Source: a virus. Taken from it: a stretch of DNA of 64,000 nt. This document shows positions 1 to 8,356 of the stretch, piece by piece. Position 1 is the stretch's first letter, and each line of letters begins with the position of its first letter. The stretch spans positions 1 through 64,000 of the IMG/VR virus record IMGVR_UViG_3300027770_003399. The stretch is one strand, 5' to 3'. The notes beneath the pieces are model-generated. The model worked only from the letters and a program-made list of their open reading frames with translations, had not been told where the DNA came from and searched no databases. The position numbers and the translations under genes are program-made.

Positions 1-1061
1 TCAAGAATAGACGACCCATTGTGTTGTAATGAGTTTAATTTATCAAATAAGTAAGCTACTTGTTCAGAATGATGTTTATTAATTTTAGCAATACTTTCCT
101 GCTTAATAATATCATTGCCGTGGTGGCTTAATTCATGGTGGCCCTCTTTAACTTCTATTTTAGGATAGGGTCTATTGCTTCCTTCATCAGCTAGTACCAG
201 CGAAACCACTCTGGTAGAATCTGTTAAAAGGGCCAATCCTATAAGATCAATCAAAATCTTACAGTGGTCATCAAAAAATTCAGGAATATCAGAATATAAT
301 TCTCTTTGGCCAGATAATTCTTTGGGCTTAGACTCTTCCATTTCAATACGTCTTTCAATATCTCTAACACTATTGATATACTCTTCTAGCTTACGTTTAT
401 CTGAGCCTGAGAGGTCTTTATTTAAAAGATCCACCTCCCGACTAACCCCATCTAAAATACTCTTTTTATAAAGAATTCGCTCTTTACTTTGTGGAGTATT
501 TCCACCATAAATTCTTTCAAATATACTTCGTGGATTGTTATCTTTGGGCAACGGGGAGGTTGCACTATTCCAAGATATTGTGGATGAATAAGCACAACTA
601 TAACCACTATCACAATTACCAGACTGTTTACCAGACTCACACCCTAATTCTAAAGATCCAAATCTTGTTATAGACCTATAATGTTTAGCTGCTATTTGAT
701 CAGCAGAAATTCCCCCACTAATATTTTTACCATCAGTTTTTTTAATCTGAACACCAGTTAAATAAGTACTCATAGATCTTGCGTGATCTCCACCCCCATC
801 ACCATTAGCTCTTGCTTTTGTTTGAGCAAGGCCAGAAAGAATTAAAATCTTATCTTTATAATTATTAAAGGGTTGTAGAGTTGGTGGTAACTCATTTAAA
901 ACCCCAACATCTTTAGGGGTCCAACTATTCATATTCATACCATTAGGACTAAATACAAATACTAATCTTTTTTTATTTTCAATAATATCTCCCAAAGACT
1001 CTAATAATGGTAGTCCTAATAATGATCCTGATCCAACTATAAATTTTCTTCTATTAATCAT
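1..1061 (-). CDS. DUF1552 family protein, Tat-like N-terminus, cut by window edge
   Basis: I translated this by hand: the frame opens with ATG at 1061 and is still open at the window edge, giving 353 codons. Full members are usually about 430-460 aa, so the C-terminus is missing. It begins MINRRKF followed by a Gly/Ser/Leu-rich stretch ending LPLLESLG, which resembles a twin-arginine export signal. Family hallmarks follow in the right order: FSPNGMNMNSW near residue 37, GGGDHARSMSTYLTG near 89, GNCDSGYSCAYSSTISW near 150, DSTRVVSLVLADEGSNR near 285 and EGHHELSHH near 309. DUF1552 is known mainly from Planctomycetes and some myxobacteria; its biochemical role is not established. The start overlaps the stop of the upstream sulfotransferase-like gene (ATGA), so it is the last visible gene of the late fibre operon. 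Recognition is firm; a function in the phage is unknown. Confidence 0.93.
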   Translation of the reverse strand, partial: MINRRKFIVGSGSLLGLPLLESLGDIIENKKRLVFVFSPNGMNMNSWTPKDVGVLNELPPTLQPFNNYKDKILILSGLAQTKARANGDGGGDHARSMSTYLTGVQIKKTDGKNISGGISADQIAAKHYRSITRFGSLELGCESGKQSGNCDSGYSCAYSSTISWNSATSPLPKDNNPRSIFERIYGGNTPQSKERILYKKSILDGVSREVDLLNKDLSGSDKRKLEEYINSVRDIERRIEMEESKPKELSGQRELYSDIPEFFDDHCKILIDLIGLALLTDSTRVVSLVLADEGSNRPYPKIEVKEGHHELSHHGNDIIKQESIAKINKHHSEQVAYLFDKLNSLQHNGSSIL

Positions 1062-1570
1062 AAAGATTCCCACAATTCTATGTCTTCTTTTAAAAGACCC
1101 CTAATAATTTCTAATTCTGCCCCAGATAATTCTGGCTTATTTTCAGGATTTGATGGAGAGATATGTTCTACATTACCATAAATACCAAGAAATTCAAACA
1201 TTGATTGAAATCCATTCTCAAACTTAAAATGCACACACCTATTATTAATTAGATTCATACCATAAAGAGTCTCATATGATCCATTTTGCAAAGAGTCTAT
1301 TAGCATAGAAACAGATAGATTCTTTTTTGAACATAAAGACCGTAATCTTTCTATGGGGTTTCTTACCATTACTCCAACATTATATTCTTGGTCTAGAGTT
1401 GTAACAGATAAAAATGTTGTTGGGTGGCGACCACTAGTGTCTTGTTGATATTCAATAAATTTATCTGGATAAAAATCCCTAAGTAAACAATGGGCTATTG
1501 AGTGACTACCACTACGAGTTACCATAGCTAATTTATTATTATTTGGAGCTTGATATAGTACTGTTATCAT
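1058..1570 (-). CDS. Small sulfotransferase-like protein
   Basis: 170 aa. The N-terminus carries VTRSGSHSIAH (about residues 18-28), which fits the 5'-phosphosulfate-binding loop of PAPS-dependent sulfotransferases. GVMVRNPIERLRS (about 66-78) fits the 3'-phosphate-binding arginine/serine motif. The protein is shorter than cellular enzymes (250-300 aa) and similar in size to other phage sulfotransferase-like proteins. It overlaps the glycine-rich fibre gene upstream (4 bp) and the DUF1552 gene downstream (ATGA), so it is translated with tail-fibre genes. A role in modifying fibre or host surface glycans is inference. The motif match is moderate and activity is unproven. Confidence 0.7.
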   Translation of the reverse strand: MITVLYQAPNNNKLAMVTRSGSHSIAHCLLRDFYPDKFIEYQQDTSGRHPTTFLSVTTLDQEYNVGVMVRNPIERLRSLCSKKNLSVSMLIDSLQNGSYETLYGMNLINNRCVHFKFENGFQSMFEFLGIYGNVEHISPSNPENKPELSGAELEIIRGLLKEDIELWESL

Positions 1571-3072
1571 GTGAAATATAGGACTAATGCCCCATTGCCT
1601 CCGGGAGTTGTAAAAGTATCATAAGCTCCTCTGCCGCCATATCCAGCAGTTTTAGTTAAGGCGCTATTATATTTATTAACATATCCTGCTGATCCAAAAG
1701 CTGCTGTTGCTCCGCAAGTTTCTGTTGTGCTTACTCCAGCTAAAGTTAGGGCTGCGAATAATCCACTAATATCTGTAGCTGGTTTTCTTCCACAAGCAGT
1801 AGTCGTAGCAGAATCTCCACCAACAGCTCCTCCCGGACCACCATAAGCTCCAGATCCTCCGTTTGCTCCACCATCTCCTCCACTATAGCCTCCTGCATCT
1901 GCTAAGGGGTAGACGGAATTATTGCCGTTTCCTCCTGTGATAGTTACTGAGCTATATGTTGCTGTTGATTTTGTTGAAAGGGTACTAGTGTTTATTGCTC
2001 CTACTCCTAGAGCATAAGAGATAGATGCACCAGATACAGACCATGTTTTATACGCACAACCTCCACCATAACTTAAGCTTCCAGGACTACATCCTCCACC
2101 TCCAACGACCCAAGCTTTCATAGTGGTGGCCCCAGCAGGAATAGAGTAGCTTGTGCCAGAAGTTAATAAAACCGCTTGTGGGGTAAATGACACAGGAGTA
2201 AGATATCTAATAATAACAATTCCAGATCCTCCAGCACCACCAGTTCCATTAGTTCTTTCTCCTCCACCACCACCACCTCCAGTATTTGCTGCTGCTGCTA
2301 ATGCACTACCAGATCCAACCCCAGCAGTTCCTCCTCCAGATCCTCCAGCTCCAGGTGTTCCTCCTGCATATGTAGATCCTCCTCCTCCTCCACAATAAGT
2401 TGTTGATATTCCACTAATGCTGCTAGCTGTTCCAGTTCCACCAGCTCCACCAGTAGTGGTTGTTCCGTTTCCTCCCGCACTAGTAGATCCTCCTCCTCCA
2501 CCAGAACCATAATTTCCAGATGTACCTGCTGTTCCTCCATTTTTTCCTTGTCCAACAGTGCCAACTCCGCCAACATTAGAGCCATAACAGGCTCCTCCTC
2601 CAGAAGCTTTTGTACCTAAAGACGCTTGAGTAGGAGGAGTTGTTGGATAGTTGTACCAACTAGCACCTCCTTGGCCTCCTAAACTAGTAATACTGCTAAA
2701 TATAGAACTAGCTCCATTATTTCCCTGAGCAGTAGTAGCTATTCCTCCTAATCCCACAGTAACGGGATATGTTCCATTAGTAACAGCAAATCCAGTTCCT
2801 GTTTGAAATCCTCCTGCTCCTCCACCACCACCATGATAAGTTCCTCCTCCTGAGCCTCCTCCTCCTATAACTAAATATTCAACTGATAAAGATTGCAAAG
2901 CAATAAAATTACTACCAGATGATAAAAATGTATGAACCGTATATAATCCATCATAAGTTATGGTTCCTCCTGTTGCCAAAGATGCATGAGTCCATATTTT
3001 AAGAGTTGATGATGTTCCACTCCCTATTTTTAATAATCCTCCTGTAGTACGACCTATTTTAAATGTTGTCAT
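1567..3072 (-). CDS. Glycine-rich tail fibre/adhesin
   Basis: 501 aa, dominated by glycine. After a short N-terminal segment (KIGRTTGGLLKIGSGTSS) come two glycine-rich domains, each opening with a V(V/I)GGGG-type strand: EYLVIGGGGSGGGTYHGGGG near residue 65 and MKAWVVGGGGCSPGSLSYGG near 325. The long Gly/Ser/Thr stretches with periodic aromatic residues match the glycine-rich domains found at the tips of phage tail fibres. It overlaps the chaperone gene upstream and the sulfotransferase-like gene downstream by 4 bp each. Most likely a receptor-binding tip or accessory fibre. The family is recognisable; the receptor is not predictable. Confidence 0.85.
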   Translation of the reverse strand: MTTFKIGRTTGGLLKIGSGTSSTLKIWTHASLATGGTITYDGLYTVHTFLSSGSNFIALQSLSVEYLVIGGGGSGGGTYHGGGGGAGGFQTGTGFAVTNGTYPVTVGLGGIATTAQGNNGASSIFSSITSLGGQGGASWYNYPTTPPTQASLGTKASGGGACYGSNVGGVGTVGQGKNGGTAGTSGNYGSGGGGGSTSAGGNGTTTTGGAGGTGTASSISGISTTYCGGGGGSTYAGGTPGAGGSGGGTAGVGSGSALAAAANTGGGGGGGERTNGTGGAGGSGIVIIRYLTPVSFTPQAVLLTSGTSYSIPAGATTMKAWVVGGGGCSPGSLSYGGGCAYKTWSVSGASISYALGVGAINTSTLSTKSTATYSSVTITGGNGNNSVYPLADAGGYSGGDGGANGGSGAYGGPGGAVGGDSATTTACGRKPATDISGLFAALTLAGVSTTETCGATAAFGSAGYVNKYNSALTKTAGYGGRGAYDTFTTPGGNGALVLYFT

Positions 3073-3407
3073 GGTTCAATAGGCCATTCTATATTAGATG
3101 GATCATTTTGCAGATTAGGAAGATCTCTAAGATTTTGTCTATAAATTATCCAATCTTCTTTATTATTTCCAACATCTGGTAAAACTCTCCAGTCGCATTT
3201 AGATAATAAAAGATCTCTTTCTGCTCGAACTGCTACCCAAAGCTTTTCGATAGGCCAGTTTAAAATCAAAGAGTCTATCTGAACCTGTTGGTCTGGAGTT
3301 GGTTGGTCATCTTTATAATCTATTCTAAATTCATTATTTTCAAGATCAGCTATGCCATGTATTGGTATAATATTATTAATTTTTGTATGGAGTATATTTA
3401 TTAACAT
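3069..3407 (-). CDS. Tail fibre assembly chaperone-like protein
   Basis: 112 aa. The C-terminal half reads RAERDLLLSKCDW, then a variable spacer, then W-x2-YRQNLRDLP. This is the signature of the phage tail assembly chaperone family that sits beside fibre genes. The N-terminus (HTKINNIIPIHGI) is not recognisable. It lies between the large repeat fibre (7 bp overlap) and the glycine-rich fibre (4 bp overlap), the usual place for a chaperone that helps trimerise or attach fibres. The family call is good; which fibre it serves is unknown. Confidence 0.8.
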   Translation of the reverse strand: MLINILHTKINNIIPIHGIADLENNEFRIDYKDDQPTPDQQVQIDSLILNWPIEKLWVAVRAERDLLLSKCDWRVLPDVGNNKEDWIIYRQNLRDLPNLQNDPSNIEWPIEP

Positions 3408-5875
3408 AAGAATAATCCTTGTTCCATGTTGACGTTTGTAAAACTAGTATTAGCAGATATTCCTTTTTCTAAAGATTGTATATAGTGATATCCAATTTGA
3501 GGATCAAAAGTAGCTGATGTGCTAAAAGTTCTATAATCTGTAGTGCTTGTTTTTGTTAAAATTAGATTTGTGGGAGTAGTAATACTATCAAGAGCTAGGG
3601 CTATATTTCCACATGTAAAAGAACTATTAAGATTTACACTAATAGCATCTTCTGCGAGTCCCGTAACAAACTCAAACCTTCCTTCTCCAGGTGTGGTATT
3701 AGAGTTAAAAGCTCTCCAAGTAGCAGTAGCATATGAATGAATTGAATATTGCCCAGCATAGATAGCATGAGGCACCCTATTATTATAATTCCATACAAAT
3801 CTCCTTTTTTTACTATCTTCGGTTGTTGTTGATGATGTTGTTCTTAATGTTCCTACATATCTATATGATTTATCACTAGTTTTAACATAAACTCCATCTT
3901 GTAAAGATATTGCTGTTGCTCGTGTAGTATCACTAGCCCAAATATTAATACTTAAAGCCATCTCATTAGGAGTACCAATATAATTTATAAATAAATCATA
4001 ATTAGCATCAGCAGTAACAGCAGGAGTATCAAGACGAACGGTAGAAACATTAAGACCTCCAGCAGAATTGGAGATTGAATATGGAACCCAAACAGAATTA
4101 GTTGTATCATACAAACCAATATAACCATGTGTAAAATGGTAATATCTAATAATAATATTCCCTGTACGATCAGCATCTGGAATTATTCCTCCTCCTAGAC
4201 TACTAGCTTGAACAGAAATTCTCCCTCCAGCTAGTCTACTAGCAAATAAAGAATCATAAGCTTGAACATTAGTTCCTATAGCTAATCCAAGAGTTGTTCG
4301 AGATGTACTAGCATCAGCATCGTCAACTAAGCTTCGTGCAAAAGTTGTTATAGCTCCTGTTGTATAAACATCATTAGCTGTAGCATAAAGATAACTACCA
4401 GAAGCTGTTGTTAATCCAGCAATACTGAGTAATCCAGCATCATATGCTTGAACATTAGTTCCTATGACTAATCCACTAGTATTAATTGTTGCTGTGTCAG
4501 TACCACTATTATATGAAAGAACAATACCTGTTCCAGCAGTAAGAGCAGCAGTAACAAATGACTCAACTCCTCCAGACGATGCTAATAAAGACCTGCCGTA
4601 CTCAGTATAGATACCAGTTGTATAAACATCATTAGCTGTTGTATAGAGATAACTGCCAGAAACTGTTGTTAATGCAGCAATACTAGTTAACCCAGCATCA
4701 TAAGCTTGAACATTAGTTCCAATAGTTAAGCTAAGAGAAGCAGCAGTTTGATCTCCAGTATTTGTTCCGCTAGACGTTCCAGAAAAAGTTCCACTTTGAG
4801 TTGCTAAAGTTCCCAATCCTAATGTTGTTCGACATGTACTAGCATCAGCATCGTCAACTAAGCTTCGTCCAAAAGAAGTAATGACTCCTGTTGTATAAAC
4901 ATCATTAGCTGTTGTATAAATATACCTATCTGCTGCTGTTGTTAATGCAGCAATACTAAGTAATCCAGCATCATATGCTTGAACATCTGTTCCAATAGCT
5001 AATCCTAATGTTGTTCGAGATGTACTAGCATCAGCATCATCAACTAAGCTTCGTCCAAAAGAAGTAATGACTCCTGTTGTATAAACATCATTAGCTGTAG
5101 CATAAATATAATTACCCGACTCTGTTGTTAATCCAGCAATACTTGTTAACCCAGCATCATTAGCTTGAGCATTAGTCCCGATGGTTAAACCAAGAGAAGC
5201 AGCAGTCTGATCTCCAGTATTTGTTCCACTAGACGTTCCAGAAAAAGTTCCACTTTGAGTAGCTAAGGTCCCCAACCCTAATGTTGTTCGAGATGTACTA
5301 GCATCAGCATCATCAACTAAGCTTCGTCCAAAAGAAGTAATGACTCCTGTTGTATAAACATCATTAGCTGTAGCATAAATATAATTACCCGACTCTGTTG
5401 TTAATCCAGCAATACTTGTTAACCCAGCATCATTAGCTTGAGCATTAGTCCCGATGGTTAAACCAAGAGAAGCAGCAGTCTGATCTCCAGTATTTGTTCC
5501 ACTAGACGTTCCAGAAAAAGTTCCACTTTGAGTAGCTAAGGTCCCCAACCCTAATGTTGTTCGTGCTGTACTAGCATCAGCATCATCAACTAAACTTCTT
5601 CCAAAAGTTGTAATAGTTCCTGTTGTGTAAACATCATTAGCTGTAGCATAAAGATAACTACCAGAAGCTGTTGTTAATGAAGCAATACTAAGTAAACCAG
5701 CATCTCCAACCCCCACATTACTACTCAAACTAGTCCAAGTTGAAGTTCCATCTCCAATTTTTAGCAGATTATTAGTAGTATCAAAACCCGGTTCGCCACT
5801 AGCTAATACTGGATTAGTATTAGACCACTGAGTTGCTGACCCTCTTCTAACTTGTATTTGATTGGTTCTAGCCAT
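3401..5875 (-). CDS. Large repetitive tail fibre 3 (824 aa)
   Basis: Residues 1-55 (MARTNQIQVRRGSATQW, then GEPGFDTTNNLLKIGDGTS) form the Mtd-N-like attachment domain found on many phage fibres. Residues 55 to about 540 are tandem modules with recurring words QAYDAGL-SIA-LTT, YATANDVYTTG, FGRSLVDDADAS-RTTLGL and GTNTGDQTAASL. Two modules are nearly identical in DNA with a 273-bp period (about 5011-5565). The C-terminal head (from about residue 560) contains DTTNSVWVPYS, DGVYVKTSDKSYRYVGT and a WNYNNR segment, a fibre tip domain shared with the next gene. One of three paralogous fibres in a row. The receptor is unknown. Confidence 0.9.
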   Translation of the reverse strand: MARTNQIQVRRGSATQWSNTNPVLASGEPGFDTTNNLLKIGDGTSTWTSLSSNVGVGDAGLLSIASLTTASGSYLYATANDVYTTGTITTFGRSLVDDADASTARTTLGLGTLATQSGTFSGTSSGTNTGDQTAASLGLTIGTNAQANDAGLTSIAGLTTESGNYIYATANDVYTTGVITSFGRSLVDDADASTSRTTLGLGTLATQSGTFSGTSSGTNTGDQTAASLGLTIGTNAQANDAGLTSIAGLTTESGNYIYATANDVYTTGVITSFGRSLVDDADASTSRTTLGLAIGTDVQAYDAGLLSIAALTTAADRYIYTTANDVYTTGVITSFGRSLVDDADASTCRTTLGLGTLATQSGTFSGTSSGTNTGDQTAASLSLTIGTNVQAYDAGLTSIAALTTVSGSYLYTTANDVYTTGIYTEYGRSLLASSGGVESFVTAALTAGTGIVLSYNSGTDTATINTSGLVIGTNVQAYDAGLLSIAGLTTASGSYLYATANDVYTTGAITTFARSLVDDADASTSRTTLGLAIGTNVQAYDSLFASRLAGGRISVQASSLGGGIIPDADRTGNIIIRYYHFTHGYIGLYDTTNSVWVPYSISNSAGGLNVSTVRLDTPAVTADANYDLFINYIGTPNEMALSINIWASDTTRATAISLQDGVYVKTSDKSYRYVGTLRTTSSTTTEDSKKRRFVWNYNNRVPHAIYAGQYSIHSYATATWRAFNSNTTPGEGRFEFVTGLAEDAISVNLNSSFTCGNIALALDSITTPTNLILTKTSTTDYRTFSTSATFDPQIGYHYIQSLEKGISANTSFTNVNMEQGLFLC

Positions 5876-5894
5876 TATAATTCCATATTAAATA

Positions 5895-8303
5895 TTAACA
5901 TAATAGAGAGCTTTCTATAGCAAATGAGGTAAACGATGAACTAGCAGTAGTTCCATATTCCACCCCTTGTACAAAATGATATCCTATCTGTTGAGTAAAA
6001 GCTCCAACAGCACTAGCTGCGCTACTATAGGTGGTTGAGGCTTCGACTAATATAGAACTATTAGAGGCTGTACTTGTTGTGTCTAATCCTAATCCGACAT
6101 TTCCATATACTATCTGACCATAGTACATAAGAGATATAGAGTCTTCATTGAAGCCAGAAACAAATTCTATTCTGGTACTACCAAGAGTTGTATTATTATT
6201 CCATGATCTCCAAGTAGCTGTAGAATAAACATGAACACTAGATAGATAGCAATAAACTTTTTTATATCTTCTGTTATTATAGTTCCATAACAATCTTTGA
6301 GCAGCAGTATCTACTGTTGTGGTTGTTGTTACTGTTCTAAAAGTTCCTAAATAACGATATGATTTATCACTAGTTTTAACATAAACTCCATCTTGTAATG
6401 ATATTGCTGTTGCTCGTGCAGTATCACTTGTCCAAATACTAGATGCTAATGTTAGGGTTCCAGTATTGCTATACATAAAAACGTCATAATTATATCCACT
6501 GCTTAATGTTCCAAGAGCTAACGATCTTTGAGTAAAGCTGTATGGAACCCACACTAAATTTGTAGTATCATACAGTCCTATTGAAGAATTTACATATGGA
6601 GTATAATAAATAGTTGTTTTAGCGGATTGATCGGTGGTGCTTATTGGGACGCCACTTTCAAGAGTTAGTCTACCTCCAGCAAATGCACTAGCAAGCACAG
6701 AGTTATATGCTAGAACATCAGTTCCTATTACTAATCCTAATGTTGTTCGAGATGTACTAGAATCAGCATCGTCAACTAAGCTTCGTCCAAAAGCTGTTAT
6801 AACTCCGGTTGTATAAACATCACTAGCTGTAGCATAAATATAATTACCCGACCCTGTTGTTAGTCCAGCAATACTCTGTAAACCCGCATCATATGCTTGA
6901 ATATTGGTTCCTATTACTAATCCACTAGTATTAATTGTTGCTGTATCAGTAACACTATCATACGAAAGAACGATACCTGTTCCAGCAGTAAGAGTAGTGG
7001 TGATAAGCGACTCAACCCCGGATGATGCTAATAAAGACCTACCATACGCCGTAGAGGTACCTGTTGTATAAACATCATTAGCTGTAGCATAAAGATAACT
7101 ACCAGAAGCTGTTGTTAATGCAGCAATACTAGTTAATCCAGCATCGTAAGCTTGAGTATACGTTCCAATAGTTAAACTAAGAGAAGCAGCAGTCTGATCT
7201 CCAGTATTTGTTCCGCTAGAAGTTCCAGAAAAAGTTCCACTTTGAGTTGCTAAAGTACCCAATCCTAATGTTGTTCGTGCTGTACTAGCATCAGCATCGT
7301 CAACTAAGCTTCGTCCAAAAGTTGTTATAGCTCCTGTTGTATAAACATCATTAGCTGTAGTATAAATATATCTATCTGCTGCTGTTGTTAATCCAGCAAT
7401 ACTAAGTAATCCAGCATCATAAGCTTGAACATCTGTTCCAATAGCTAATCCAAGTGTTGTTCGAGATGTACTAGCATCAGCATCGTCAACTAAGCTTCGT
7501 CCAAAAGTTGTTATAGCTCCTGTTGTATAAACATCATTAGCTGTAGTATAAATATATCTATCTGCTGCTGTTGTTAATCCAGCAATACTAGTTAATCCAG
7601 CATCGTAAGCTTGAGTATACGTTCCAATAGTTAAACTAAGAGAAGCGGCAGTCTGATCTCCAGTATTTGTTCCGCTAGAAGTTCCAGAAAAAGTTCCACT
7701 TTGAGTTGCTAAAGTTCCCAATCCAAGAGTTGTTCGTGCTGTACTAGCATCAGCATCATCAACTAAGCTTCGTCCAAAAGTTGTTATAGCTCCTGTTGTA
7801 TAAACATCATTAGATGTTGTATAGATGTATCTGTCTGCTGCTGTTGTTAATCCAGCAATACTAGTTAGCCCAGCATCATAAGGTTGAATACCAAGAGAAA
7901 CTGAGGTCTGATCTCCAGTATTTGTTCCACTAGACGTTCCAGAAAAAGTTCCACTTTGAGTTGCTAAAGTTCCCAATCCTAATGTTGTTCGTGCTGTACT
8001 AGCATCAGCATCATCAACTAAGCTGCGACCAAAAGCTGTTATAACCCCCGTTGTATAAACATCATTAGCTGTAGCATAAAGATAACTACCAGAAACTGTT
8101 GTTAATCCAGCAATACTAAGTAAACCAGCATCTCCAACCCCCACATTACTACTCAAGCTACTCCACGCTGAAGTTCCATCTCCAACTTTTAACAGACTAT
8201 TGGTAGTATCAAAACCCGGTTCTCCACTAGCTAATACCGGATTAGTATTAGACCACTGAGTCGCCGTTCCTCTTCTAACTTGTATTTGATTGGTCCTGGC
8301 CAT
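5895..8303 (-). CDS. Large repetitive tail fibre 2 (802 aa)
   Basis: Paralogue of the 3401-5875 gene with the same plan. It has an N-terminal attachment domain (MARTNQIQVRRGTATQW, KVGDGTS), a long shaft of YTTGAITTFGRSLVDDADAS and GTLATQSGTFSGTSSGTNTG modules, and a C-terminal head with YYTPYVNSSIGLYDTT, DGVYVKTSDKSYRYLGT and LLWNYNNR. The shaft shares long near-identical DNA stretches with its neighbours while the head diverges, as expected where fibre heads adapt to receptors. It is separated from the next fibre by 19 bp and from the previous one by 53 bp. Confidence 0.9.
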   Translation of the reverse strand: MARTNQIQVRRGTATQWSNTNPVLASGEPGFDTTNSLLKVGDGTSAWSSLSSNVGVGDAGLLSIAGLTTVSGSYLYATANDVYTTGVITAFGRSLVDDADASTARTTLGLGTLATQSGTFSGTSSGTNTGDQTSVSLGIQPYDAGLTSIAGLTTAADRYIYTTSNDVYTTGAITTFGRSLVDDADASTARTTLGLGTLATQSGTFSGTSSGTNTGDQTAASLSLTIGTYTQAYDAGLTSIAGLTTAADRYIYTTANDVYTTGAITTFGRSLVDDADASTSRTTLGLAIGTDVQAYDAGLLSIAGLTTAADRYIYTTANDVYTTGAITTFGRSLVDDADASTARTTLGLGTLATQSGTFSGTSSGTNTGDQTAASLSLTIGTYTQAYDAGLTSIAALTTASGSYLYATANDVYTTGTSTAYGRSLLASSGVESLITTTLTAGTGIVLSYDSVTDTATINTSGLVIGTNIQAYDAGLQSIAGLTTGSGNYIYATASDVYTTGVITAFGRSLVDDADSSTSRTTLGLVIGTDVLAYNSVLASAFAGGRLTLESGVPISTTDQSAKTTIYYTPYVNSSIGLYDTTNLVWVPYSFTQRSLALGTLSSGYNYDVFMYSNTGTLTLASSIWTSDTARATAISLQDGVYVKTSDKSYRYLGTFRTVTTTTTVDTAAQRLLWNYNNRRYKKVYCYLSSVHVYSTATWRSWNNNTTLGSTRIEFVSGFNEDSISLMYYGQIVYGNVGLGLDTTSTASNSSILVEASTTYSSAASAVGAFTQQIGYHFVQGVEYGTTASSSFTSFAIESSLLC

Positions 8304-8356
8304 ATTTCTCCCTTATAGTCTATCTTATTATTATAATAATAGATAAATATCTAAAA

